Origin: a bacterium HR21
GTDB lineage: Bacteria; Bacteroidota; Ignavibacteria; Kapaibacteriales; HRBIN21
Length of the DNA: 64,000 nt
Assembly (NCBI GenBank): GCA_002898295.1
Contig: BEHX01000008.1
Location: 1-64,000 of the forward strand
Direction: 5' to 3'
The stretch's first letter is position 1. Every line of letters starts with the position of its first letter. The notes below the pieces were generated by a model. The model ran no database searches, was not told where the DNA came from, and saw only the letters and a list, made by a program, of their open reading frames with translations. The translations under genes were made by a program, and so were the position numbers. Below, one piece after another: positions 7,726 through 15,284 of this stretch.

Positions 7726-9578
7726 AGCCCAGCTGGCTCTTTCGGGAAACGCTCCGCCGCTTCGTCCTTCCCTCGGGGAAGCTGCTCCTGCTGGCGCTGG
7801 GGTTGAATACGGCGCTGTCCGTGGTAAGTACTGCCTCCATCGCTATTGTAGAGCCGGTCTTGCGCGTGCTGTTCGGGCATGCGCCGGCTCCGGCACCTGC
7901 TCCGCCGACGGATTTTCTCGGACGCCTCAAGGCAACGCTCTTCGAGACCGTCGCTGCCTGGGTTTTCGTCCCCTCCCCGGAGGCAACCCTGCTGCGGCTC
8001 GGGGGATTTGTCTTTGGGCTCTTCCTGCTGAAGAACCTCCTCAAGTACGCCAGCGCGCTCGTCGGGGTACAGCTCGAAGAAGGGATCGTCAAGCGTCTCC
8101 GCGATGCCCTCGTCCAGCGCTTGGTACGGCTTTCGGTCGATTACTTCGCCCAGCAGCGGACCGGCGAGCTGATGTCGGTGGTCACCAATGACGTTGCCGT
8201 ACTCAATTCCCACCTTGTCGGGGCGCCTCTGACGCTCGTGCGCGAGGGGCTGCAAGCTGTGCTCTTCCTCGGCATCCTCGTGCTCCTCTCCTGGGAATTG
8301 ACCCTTGTGGCCGTGGGGGCAAGCCTGATAAGCCTTGTACTGATTCGCACCGCGACGCGCTATCTGCGGCGCTACGGGATGCGGATGCAAGCAGCGATGG
8401 CAAACTACACAGCCATTCTCCAAGAGCTGTTGAGCGCCATCCGAGTAGTCAAAGCTTTCTCTGCCGAGTCGCGGATGGCAGATGCCTTTGCCCGGGAGAC
8501 ATCTTCCTACGTGCGCTCTGCTGTCAAGCACCAGCGTGTCCTGGCATTGCTGCCGGGAATCAACGAATTGGTGGCAATTGGCGCACTCATCCTCGTGCTG
8601 GTCATCGGCGGGTATTGGGTCTTTTCCGGGCGCATGCAGCCTCACGAGCTGCTTACCTTTCTTTTCTGCTTCTTCGCCCTGATGGCACCTGTCACGGCGG
8701 TGCTCCACGTTATCTCGCAGCTCCAGCGTGGACTTGTCGCTGCCGAGCGAATTTTCCGCATCCTGGGGCAGGAACCGAGCGTGCGCTCCGGGCACCGCCC
8801 TGTTGCCGGCTTCCGACACGAGCTGCGGGTCGAACGACTCTGCTTCGCCTACCGCCCTGGAGTCCCAGTGCTGGAAGACGTCTCGTTTGTGCTCCGCAAG
8901 GGAGAAAAGCTCGCTATCGTCGGTGCCAGCGGGAGCGGGAAATCCACTCTGCTGGACCTGCTCATCCGCTTCTACGACCCGACCGAGGGACGCATCCTCC
9001 TTGACGGAATTGACATCCGCGAACTCCGTCTGGAGGAGTACCGTGCCCTCTTTGGCATCGTCCCGCAGGACGCACCGTTGTTCAACGATACGGTTGCCAA
9101 CAACATCCGTTTCGGGGCACCCGAAGCCTCCCTGGAGGAAGTCATCCGCGCTGCGCGCCTTGCCAACGCTCACGAGTTCATCATGGAGCTACCGCGAGGC
9201 TACGAGACCCTCATCGGCGATCGCGGCGTTCTGCTCTCCGGCGGGCAGCGGCAGCGCATCGCCATTGCCCGTGCGCTGGTGCGCAATCCCGCAATTCTCC
9301 TCTTCGACGAGGCGACCTCTTCCCTGGACACAGAATCCGAGCGCCTGGTGCAGCAAGCAATCGACCGCGCCCTGGAAGGACGCTCTGCCATTATCGTAGC
9401 GCACCGTCTGTCAACCATCACTGGCGCCGATCACATCCTGGTGCTCGACCGCGGGCGGATTGTCGAACAGGGGACCCATACAGAGTTGCTTGCCCGCAAT
9501 GGGCTCTACGCCCGCCTCTGGTCCCTGCAGTTTGCCGACACCCCGCTACCGACGACGCACGGGCAGCTCGAAGACTAA
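7722..9578 (+). CDS. ABC exporter, MsbA-like lipid/glycolipid flippase (TMD-NBD fusion)
   Basis: 618 aa half-transporter. The membrane domain covers about 1-350 with six spans, then an ATPase domain with Walker A GASGSGKST (about 401), Q-loop IVPQDAPLFNDTV, signature LSGGQRQRIA (about 505), Walker B ILLFDEATSSLD and the H-loop IVAHRLSTI. It should act as a homodimer moving lipid-like substrates outward across the inner membrane. The first loop between TM1 and TM2 carries an unusual Ala-Pro stretch (HAPAPAPAPP). The start overlaps the GT9 stop by 4 bp, and the 3' end overlaps the convergent DUF1573 gene by 33 bp. The lipid A role is inferred from family and neighbour, not shown. Confidence 0.9.
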   Translation: MKPSWLFRETLRRFVLPSGKLLLLALGLNTALSVVSTASIAIVEPVLRVLFGHAPAPAPAPPTDFLGRLKATLFETVAAWVFVPSPEATLLRLGGFVFGLFLLKNLLKYASALVGVQLEEGIVKRLRDALVQRLVRLSVDYFAQQRTGELMSVVTNDVAVLNSHLVGAPLTLVREGLQAVLFLGILVLLSWELTLVAVGASLISLVLIRTATRYLRRYGMRMQAAMANYTAILQELLSAIRVVKAFSAESRMADAFARETSSYVRSAVKHQRVLALLPGINELVAIGALILVLVIGGYWVFSGRMQPHELLTFLFCFFALMAPVTAVLHVISQLQRGLVAAERIFRILGQEPSVRSGHRPVAGFRHELRVERLCFAYRPGVPVLEDVSFVLRKGEKLAIVGASGSGKSTLLDLLIRFYDPTEGRILLDGIDIRELRLEEYRALFGIVPQDAPLFNDTVANNIRFGAPEASLEEVIRAARLANAHEFIMELPRGYETLIGDRGVLLSGGQRQRIAIARALVRNPAILLFDEATSSLDTESERLVQQAIDRALEGRSAIIVAHRLSTITGADHILVLDRGRIVEQGTHTELLARNGLYARLWSLQFADTPLPTTHGQLED

Positions 9579-9935
9579 CGGGCTGTTGCAGGCATTGCTC
9601 TCGATAGTGAAGCGGAGCCGCTCTTCGCGCTCATCCCCAAGCCCCGCAGCCGTAACCATCACCCGCAGTATCCCGAGCGAATCCGGTGGGACACCGCCTC
9701 GCTGTACGGAAACCGTTGCACACCAGCACTCACTCCGCACAGCCCGGAGCTGCAAGAGCTGACCTCCCCGATTGCGGAAGAGCACAGTAACAGTGGCAAA
9801 ACGCGCTGTATCCGGTAGCTCAATGCTCGGCAGTGGCTGCAAGAGCTCCAGCTCTGGGGGAAATGGCTGGGCGCAGAGGGCTGCTGTAGCCAGCAGCCCC
9901 CCTACCAGGCTACCGGAGAAGCTCTTCGAGCACAT
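9546..9935 (-). CDS. DUF1573-type Ig-fold exported protein
   Basis: 129 aa from the ATG at 9935 (MCSKSFSGSLVGGLLATAALCAQ), a short signal peptide; the open frame extends 52 codons upstream through dapB but without a plausible start. The mature part reads as a single beta-sandwich: FATVTVLFRNRGGQLLQLRAVRSECWCATV followed by LGILRVMVTAAG and a closing strand. This is the pattern of DUF1573, where a Cys-x-Cys turn after the second strand is common. The role of these proteins is not established. It overlaps the end of dapB by 26 bp and the end of the convergent exporter gene by 33 bp, so it is the last gene of the permease-dapB unit. Confidence 0.65.
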   Translation of the reverse strand: MCSKSFSGSLVGGLLATAALCAQPFPPELELLQPLPSIELPDTARFATVTVLFRNRGGQLLQLRAVRSECWCATVSVQRGGVPPDSLGILRVMVTAAGLGDEREERLRFTIESNACNSPLVFELPVRRR

Positions 9936-10644
9936 CGCCGAATTCGTAGAGCCCCTGACGGTGGACAATCCACTCTGCTGCCAGTAACGCCCCGGCGGCA
10001 AAGGCTCGCCGGTGCTTTGCCCGATGCACCAGCTCAATTCCCTCGCTTGCGGCATCCAGATACACCACATGGGTCCCGATGAGCTCCCCACCCCGGGAGA
10101 AGCTCAGATGGAGCGCCTCCGGTGGCAGTGGACCGGTCTCCGCTGTGACGATGCGCTGCTTCCGGGGACATGCCTGGAGAATCGCCTCCGCGATCCGCAG
10201 AGCTGTGCCACTGGGAGCATCACGCTTGTGCCGATGGTGCAGCTCGTGGACGAAGATATCGAAATCCGCAAACGGTGCCACAAGCCGCGCGGCATACTGC
10301 ACGATGCGCACGAAGAGCTGAACGCCGAGAGCAAAGTTGCTGCTGTAAACAACCCCACCGTGGAAGCGGGCAACGAGCTCTTCCAATTCCCGGCGCTGTG
10401 CCGTCCAGCCAGTTGTCCCGATCACCAGCCGTTTCCCTGCCGCCAGCACCTGCCGCGCTGTCCCTATGACAGCCTCCGCAACGGAGAAATCGACCACAAC
10501 ATCGGCTGCCTGGAGGTGCGCTGGTTCCAGCGGGCGAGAGCGGGAGGCGACCCCAACCACCAGGAAACCGCGCTCCTGTGCCAGCTGCTCCACCTCCCGC
10601 CCCATCCGCCCGTAGCCGACCAGGAACAGCGCCGGTTTTGCCAT
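9910..10644 (-). CDS. dapB: 4-hydroxy-tetrahydrodipicolinate reductase
   Basis: 244 aa. The N-terminal Rossmann loop is VGYGRMG (about 9-15), followed by VDFSV and IGTTGW, and the signature ELHHRHKRDAPSGTA (134-148) provides the catalytic His and Lys. It reduces hydroxy-tetrahydrodipicolinate with NAD(P)H in lysine and diaminopimelate synthesis, supplying peptidoglycan. The ATG at 10644 shares one base with the permease stop (TGATG), and a GTG one codon earlier is also possible. At about 245 aa it is slightly short but typical for Bacteroidota enzymes. The only other diaminopimelate-pathway gene nearby is the aspartate kinase at 35.5 kb. Confidence 0.93.
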   Translation of the reverse strand: MAKPALFLVGYGRMGREVEQLAQERGFLVVGVASRSRPLEPAHLQAADVVVDFSVAEAVIGTARQVLAAGKRLVIGTTGWTAQRRELEELVARFHGGVVYSSNFALGVQLFVRIVQYAARLVAPFADFDIFVHELHHRHKRDAPSGTALRIAEAILQACPRKQRIVTAETGPLPPEALHLSFSRGGELIGTHVVYLDAASEGIELVHRAKHRRAFAAGALLAAEWIVHRQGLYEFGDVLEELLR

Positions 10645-12155
10645 CACGAACCAGGCTCTGCTGGTGTGGACTCAACGGCTCCTTCTCTCCCTGCCGCCGG
10701 TGCGACCTGCTGCCCGAGCACGCTATGTTTGCGCCCGTAGACAGCGTAGATCAGCAACCCCAGCGCCATCCAGCCCAGCAGCCGAATCCACGTATCGAGC
10801 GGCAACGAGAACATCTGTGCCAACGACACCAGCGCCCCACCGATGGGAATCACCGGCATCAGCGGTACGCGAAACGGGCGTGGGAGGTCCGGGCGCGTGA
10901 CGCGGAGTACGATCACCGCAATGCAGACAATCGTAAACGCCAGTAATGTCCCGATGGAGACCAGCTCCCCGAGAATACCAATTGGGAAAAGCCCCGCAAT
11001 GATCCCAGCACTCGTCCCTGTTAGGATAGTCGCCCGAGCTGGGGTACGGAAACGCCTATGAACGTGCGAGAAAAACGGCGGCAGCAGCCCATCCTTTGCC
11101 ATGGTGTAGAGAATCCGCGGCTGCCCCAGCAAGAGGACCAGAATCACCGAACTCAAGCCCGCAATCGCCCCGAGCTTGACGGCATGGCGTAGCCAGTAAA
11201 GAGGTTCGCCACTGGCGCTCTGCATCGCATTGACTGCAACCGCCATCGGATCAGGCACTCCCAACTCACTGTAGTGGACTACCCCCGTCATAACGAGCGC
11301 CACGAGGATATACAGCAGCGTGGAAATCCCCAACGAGCCGATGATCCCGATGGGCATATCCTTCTGCGGATTGCGCGCCTCCTGCGCCGCGGTCGACACC
11401 GCATCGAAACCAATGTAGGCAAAGAAGATCACCCCTGCTCCACGGAGCACCCCACTCCAGCCGTAATGCCCAAACTGCCCAGTGTTCTCCGGGATAAACG
11501 GCATCCAATTGGCGACGTTGACATACGCCGCCCCGAAGAGGATAAAGAGCACAATGACGCCCACCTTGATAATGACGATGATGTTGTTGAAGGTCGCCGA
11601 TTCCCGAATCCCGAGCACCAGCAGCGTGGTAAGCACCGCAATGATGGATGCTGCCGGCACATTGAACAGCGCCCCTGTCTGCGACCACTGCCCCGTTTTG
11701 GGATCAAATGCCAGCGGTGCCGAAGCCCACTCCTTCGGGATGTGGATGCCTAAGTCCGCCAGCCAACTGACGACATACCCAGACCAGCCCACCGCCACGG
11801 TTGAAGCCCCGAAGAGGTACTCCAGCAGCAAATCCCAGCCAATGATCCAGGCGAAGAACTGACCCAGTGTCGCATAGGCATACGTGTACGCACTCCCGGC
11901 AATAGGGATGAGCGAGGCAAACTCCGCATAGCAGAATGCCGCAAACATGCATCCAATACCGGAGATCACAAACGACAGAGCAATTGCCGGTCCCGCATAC
12001 TGCGCCGCTGCCTGCCCTGTCAGAACAAAAATCCCCGCGCCGATAATTGCCCCGACACCGAGAGCAACGAGGTTGGTCGGTCCCAACACTCGCCGCAGCT
12101 CCTGAGTCTGCTGAGCTTCCCGAATCAGTTCATCAACGGACTTGCGCACGCGCAT
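10644..12155 (-). CDS. APC-family amino-acid permease (cationic amino-acid transporter type)
   Basis: 503 aa with about 12 membrane helices. The first helices hold the APC substrate loop GVGAIIGAGIFVLTG, and the fold continues with YTYAYATLGQFFAWIIGWDLLLEY, AGVIFFAYIGFDAVST and the late FRVPLMPVIPIGGAL loop. These are typical of the CAT/YfnA branch that takes up amino acids by proton symport. The gene heads a minus-strand unit with dapB, so lysine is a possible but unproven substrate. The ATG at 12155 lies about 40 nt after a shortened promoter-like TAATTTGC (minus strand, near 12197). Confidence 0.88.
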   Translation of the reverse strand: MRVRKSVDELIREAQQTQELRRVLGPTNLVALGVGAIIGAGIFVLTGQAAAQYAGPAIALSFVISGIGCMFAAFCYAEFASLIPIAGSAYTYAYATLGQFFAWIIGWDLLLEYLFGASTVAVGWSGYVVSWLADLGIHIPKEWASAPLAFDPKTGQWSQTGALFNVPAASIIAVLTTLLVLGIRESATFNNIIVIIKVGVIVLFILFGAAYVNVANWMPFIPENTGQFGHYGWSGVLRGAGVIFFAYIGFDAVSTAAQEARNPQKDMPIGIIGSLGISTLLYILVALVMTGVVHYSELGVPDPMAVAVNAMQSASGEPLYWLRHAVKLGAIAGLSSVILVLLLGQPRILYTMAKDGLLPPFFSHVHRRFRTPARATILTGTSAGIIAGLFPIGILGELVSIGTLLAFTIVCIAVIVLRVTRPDLPRPFRVPLMPVIPIGGALVSLAQMFSLPLDTWIRLLGWMALGLLIYAVYGRKHSVLGQQVAPAAGREGAVESTPAEPGS

Positions 12156-12233
12156 TACCGGCTACCACTGTGTGACATCCTCAAGGGCGCCGCAAATTAG
12201 GGAACCCATGCCACTCGTATCGGGCGCTACCCG

Positions 12234-12241
12234 TAAGTTTG
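12234..12241 (+). promoter_or_regulatory. TAnnTTTG promoter -7 box for peroxiredoxin
   Basis: TAAGTTTG matches the Bacteroidota -7 consensus exactly and is followed 46 nt later by the peroxiredoxin ATG. It lies in the divergent gap between the amino-acid permease and the peroxiredoxin. Confidence 0.6.
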
Positions 12242-12287
12242 CCGTGCCACACAGCTTGCACTGTTCCACAAATCGCAGGTGTGTCCA

Positions 12288-12770
12288 ATGCCCGTTGATG
12301 TCGGACAGAAAGCCCCGGACTTCACGCTCGTGGATACAGAACTCAAACCTCGATCGCTCCAGGAGTTCCTCCAGGGCGGCAAGCCGGTTGTCCTGGCGTT
12401 CTTCCCCGGAGCCTTCACCGGGGTCTGCACGAAGGAGATGTGTACCTTCCGCGACTCCTTCAGCCGGCTGCAAGACCTGAATGCCACACTTGTTGCCATC
12501 AGCGTGGATGGTCCCTTCGCAAACAAAGCCTTTGCGCAGGAACACAATCTTCCCTTCCCCGTACTGTCTGACTACACCCGGGAAGTGGTCCGGCTCTACG
12601 ACGTCTACCACGAGGACTTCGCCGGGCTGAAGGGCTACACGGCAGCCAAGCGAAGTGTCTTCGTCCTGGATAGCACCGGAACCGTCCGCTACAAGTGGGT
12701 CACCGAGAACCCGGCAATCGAGCCGCCGTACGAGGAAGTCTTTCGCGCTGTAGAGCAGCTCCGACACTAA
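12288..12770 (+). CDS. Peroxiredoxin (AhpC/TSA, BCP/PrxQ-like two-Cys arrangement)
   Basis: 160 aa from the ATG at 12288 with AGGTG about 8 nt upstream; a GTG 9 nt earlier is the alternative. The active site is PGAFTGVCTKEMC: peroxidatic Cys47 preceded by the conserved Thr44, and Cys52 five residues later, as in BCP/PrxQ enzymes that make an intramolecular disulfide. A conserved Arg-containing motif follows in the second half (AAKRSVFVLD). It detoxifies peroxides in the cytoplasm using thioredoxin or another thiol as reductant; the bacilliredoxin at 56.9 kb is one possible partner. It is transcribed alone and ends at a strong hairpin at 12778-12805. Confidence 0.9.
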   Translation: MPVDVGQKAPDFTLVDTELKPRSLQEFLQGGKPVVLAFFPGAFTGVCTKEMCTFRDSFSRLQDLNATLVAISVDGPFANKAFAQEHNLPFPVLSDYTREVVRLYDVYHEDFAGLKGYTAAKRSVFVLDSTGTVRYKWVTENPAIEPPYEEVFRAVEQLRH

Positions 12771-12777
12771 ACGAAAC

Positions 12778-12805
12778 AAGCCCCACGGGGAACCCCGTGA
12801 GGCTT
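12778..12805. terminator. Bidirectional intrinsic terminator between peroxiredoxin and OmpA genes
   Basis: An AAGCC..CACGGGG stem pairs with CCCCGTG..GGCTT around a short AA loop, placed between the convergent peroxiredoxin stop (12770) and OmpA stop (12810). T-rich bases follow on the plus side (TTTATCT) and an A-rich stretch (acgaaacaag) precedes it, which gives a T-rich tail for the minus direction. Confidence 0.8.
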
Positions 12806-12809
12806 TATC

Positions 12810-14036
12810 TCAGGGCAGCAATACAATTTCCACGCGCCGGTTCTCCTGCCGTTGCCACTCGTAGACTTCCGGATTCCACAGGGGTCGGCTCTCCCCATAG
12901 CCGCGTGCCACAACTTGCCAAGGCGCCGCCCCATAGCTGAGAAGGAGCTGCCGGACGCGTTCGGCACGCTCCTGCGAGAGCCGCCGATTGAGGCGCTCAC
13001 TCCCCGTCAGGTCCGTATGCCCCTGAACTTCAATGCGCACATGCGGGTAGCGCCGGAGATACTGTGCCCACTCCATCAGCACAGGATGGGCAGAGGGCTC
13101 GATGGCAGAGGAATTCGGCGCAAAGCGGGCAACAACCCGCTGCGGGATGCCACTGTCGGGATCGATCGTCTCCAGGAGCTGCTGCAGAACACGCACGAGC
13201 CGCTCCAGTGAGACGCGGTACGGCGGGGCAACCCGTACGGTGACACTCCCGAAGCGGCTCCGGAACTCAACTGCATAGGCTCGCTCGGGTTCCTCTACCT
13301 CGTAGGTCCGAACCTCGGGCGCGCCTCCCGGCGCTTGCTCCTCTTCAGCAGGAGCCTGCTGCGGGGGCGGGGCACCTTTCGTAATCGGGGGCTCCTCCGT
13401 CCACGGACGGGCACGCACGACCGGTATAAGTGTCCGCTCAACATATGTCCCACTGCCGTACGCTCGCAAAATGAGCACCTGTCCCCGAGCAAGAGGATAC
13501 CAGAGATTCCCAACACTGCCCAGCCTCCGGGCAATTCCAATAAGCTCGACCGAATCGGCATCCTCAACATCCCACTGGATGAGGACACGTTCGCCCTCAA
13601 TGGGTTCCTCCGGCACGATGCGAAACATCCGAATGAGAGGCACCGACCGCCGGATCACCGGCGGCTCCACCCCGGAGCGCTCCTCCCGCGGAGGCACCGA
13701 GCGCCGCGAGACTGGTAGCGTATCGCCCGGCTCTTGTCCCCAGCGGGGATGAACGACGACGCTGGCGATCCGCTCCGCTGCTTGAGCCCCCCGATAAGCA
13801 CGCAGCACGAAGGACTGCCCACTAAACAGCCGCTGCCGCAGACTCCCGCTTTCCCCCAGACCTGTCGCCAGCCCAGCAATTTCGATAGAATCCGCATTGC
13901 GGACCCGCCAGACCAGAACGGTGCTCTCCCCTGCTGTCACCTCCGGGGGAATTGCCTCGAAACGCTCAATGACCGGTACCGTCTGGCACCCAACACCGAT
14001 CAGCAGCACAGCACAGGCGATAGATACGGGACGCAT
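12810..14036 (-). CDS. OmpA-family lipoprotein with duplicated Ig-like N-terminal domain
   Basis: 408 aa from the ATG at 14036; the longer frame to 14114 lacks a signal. Signal peptide MRPVSIACAVLLIGVGC gives a probable lipidated Cys17. Two similar segments (24-97 and 135-208) share F-x-x-x-P, GE-x-V-LxW-x-V, ADS-x-E-x-xGxA and the ending LRAY, so the domain was duplicated. A Pro/Glu linker (210-250) precedes an OmpA-like peptidoglycan-binding domain (about 300-408) with GHTD (339-342), the LxRxLSxERAxxV helix and NRRVEI (399-404). It should sit in the outer membrane and hold the peptidoglycan. The Ig repeats are unlike classical Pal. Ends at the terminator at 12778-12805. Confidence 0.85.
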   Translation of the reverse strand: MRPVSIACAVLLIGVGCQTVPVIERFEAIPPEVTAGESTVLVWRVRNADSIEIAGLATGLGESGSLRQRLFSGQSFVLRAYRGAQAAERIASVVVHPRWGQEPGDTLPVSRRSVPPREERSGVEPPVIRRSVPLIRMFRIVPEEPIEGERVLIQWDVEDADSVELIGIARRLGSVGNLWYPLARGQVLILRAYGSGTYVERTLIPVVRARPWTEEPPITKGAPPPQQAPAEEEQAPGGAPEVRTYEVEEPERAYAVEFRSRFGSVTVRVAPPYRVSLERLVRVLQQLLETIDPDSGIPQRVVARFAPNSSAIEPSAHPVLMEWAQYLRRYPHVRIEVQGHTDLTGSERLNRRLSQERAERVRQLLLSYGAAPWQVVARGYGESRPLWNPEVYEWQRQENRRVEIVLLP

Positions 14037-14423
14037 GAGCACCCGAGCATGTGTGGAACATATGACCCAGACGCATTGCTGCCACTGTGTCATACCTCTC
14101 CCGGCATGAGACATCGCGAACCGGGAAGCGCTCCTGTTGTGAGCGGCTTACGAGAAACCCCTCTTGCCTTCTAGCCGAATCACTGCCCCCACGTGCGCGC
14201 TTTTCTAGGAGCTGCTGCCGAAAGTGATGTCTTGCAAGCTTTCGCTAGTGAAATCGCTACGCGATGCCAGAAGGCATTATCCCTCGTCCGTGGTACGTAA
14301 CCGGAGCCTTATGACGATTTCTGCGATTCCCTCGTGTCGGTCTCTACCATGGCTGGCGAGGATGTGCCAAAGCTCTAACTTCGCGTGGTGTTACGTAGTT
14401 CAACCGCTGGTGTACACCCTCCC
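14037..14423. other. 387-bp divergent intergenic region
   Basis: Between the OmpA lipoprotein (minus) and the Omp28-like gene (plus). Small open frames here have no signal peptide, ribosome site or recognisable motif, and I see no tRNA. A one-mismatch promoter-like box (TAACTTCG, 14376-14383) lies 40 nt before the Omp28-like ATG. No promoter could be assigned to the OmpA gene. Confidence 0.5.
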
Positions 14424-15260
14424 ATGCGGTGGATGCTCGTGCTCGGCATCCTTGCCCTCGGTAGTGGATGCGACATCATCGAGCCCCCTTACCGGGAACT
14501 GTCTCCGCCGGCGGCAGATACGGCAGCCGTGACCGTTCTGTTGGAAGATTTCACCGGCTTTCGCTGTGGGAACTGTCCTGAAGCGCATGAGCGCGCGGAG
14601 GAACTCCGGCAGCTCTATGGAGACCGGCTCATTGTCATGAGTATCCATGCTGGCTTCTTCGCTCGCCCGACGGCACCACCGTATACGTACGACTTCCGCA
14701 ACCCTGTTGCAGAAGAGCTCGATCGTTTCTTCGGTATCAGTCAAGCAGGCAATCCCAACGGCATGGTCAATCGTCGGGGATATCCCACTGGGCACATTCT
14801 CGGCAAAGATGCTTGGGCAGCTGCTGTTGCTACCGAGCTCCGGCGTTCCGCCCCGCTCACGCTGCAGGTAACAGCCGAGATGGATACCCCAAGCCGCACC
14901 GTCACCATTGCTGTGCGCATTCGGTACCTGCAGCCGGGCTCTCCGGACCACTACCTGGCACTGTATGTGGTGGAAGACAGCGTCATTCAATACCAGCTCG
15001 ACTACCGTCGAACCCCACCAGACATCCCAGACTACGTCCATCGCTTCGTCCTCCGCGATGGCGTCCTGGGCACCTGGGGCGAACAGCTCGATGCCACCGG
15101 TATCCCTGCCGGCACAGAACTCCGGCGCTCCTACAGCTACCGCTTCCCCGAGGCAGCTGACTGGAAGCCGCACCATTGCTGGATTGTCGCAATCGTCCAT
15201 CGCTACGGCACGACATACGACGTACTGCAAGCTGCCTCAGCCCCCATCCATCTTCGCTAG
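14424..15260 (+). CDS. Omp28-family thioredoxin-fold lipoprotein
   Basis: 278 aa from the ATG at 14424; a frame opening at 14385 would hide the signal peptide. MRWMLVLGILALGSGC ends in a likely lipid-attached Cys16. The mature domain starts VTVLLEDFTGFRCGNCPEAHERAEELR, the Omp28/thioredoxin-like motif with CGNC at 48-51, then LIVMSIHAGFF and GNPNGMVNRRGY, where thioredoxin folds carry their cis-proline. A beta-rich C-terminal half (about 140-278) follows. Omp28 proteins are outer-membrane lipoproteins of Bacteroidota with unsettled function; the CxxC suggests redox or metal binding. It stops 24 bp before icd, so the two may be co-transcribed. Confidence 0.8.
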   Translation: MRWMLVLGILALGSGCDIIEPPYRELSPPAADTAAVTVLLEDFTGFRCGNCPEAHERAEELRQLYGDRLIVMSIHAGFFARPTAPPYTYDFRNPVAEELDRFFGISQAGNPNGMVNRRGYPTGHILGKDAWAAAVATELRRSAPLTLQVTAEMDTPSRTVTIAVRIRYLQPGSPDHYLALYVVEDSVIQYQLDYRRTPPDIPDYVHRFVLRDGVLGTWGEQLDATGIPAGTELRRSYSYRFPEAADWKPHHCWIVAIVHRYGTTYDVLQAASAPIHLR

Positions 15261-15284
15261 AGTAAGCTCGCGGAGGGAATCGCT

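Noticed and set aside
7719-9173. 484-codon minus-strand open frame opposite the ABC exporter
   Set aside because: Shadow of the ABC gene, which carries all ATPase motifs; the antisense protein has no recognisable domain.
14224-14532. Small plus-strand open frame before the Omp28-like gene
   Set aside because: Overlaps the true start in a different frame, has no ribosome site and no similarity to known proteins.
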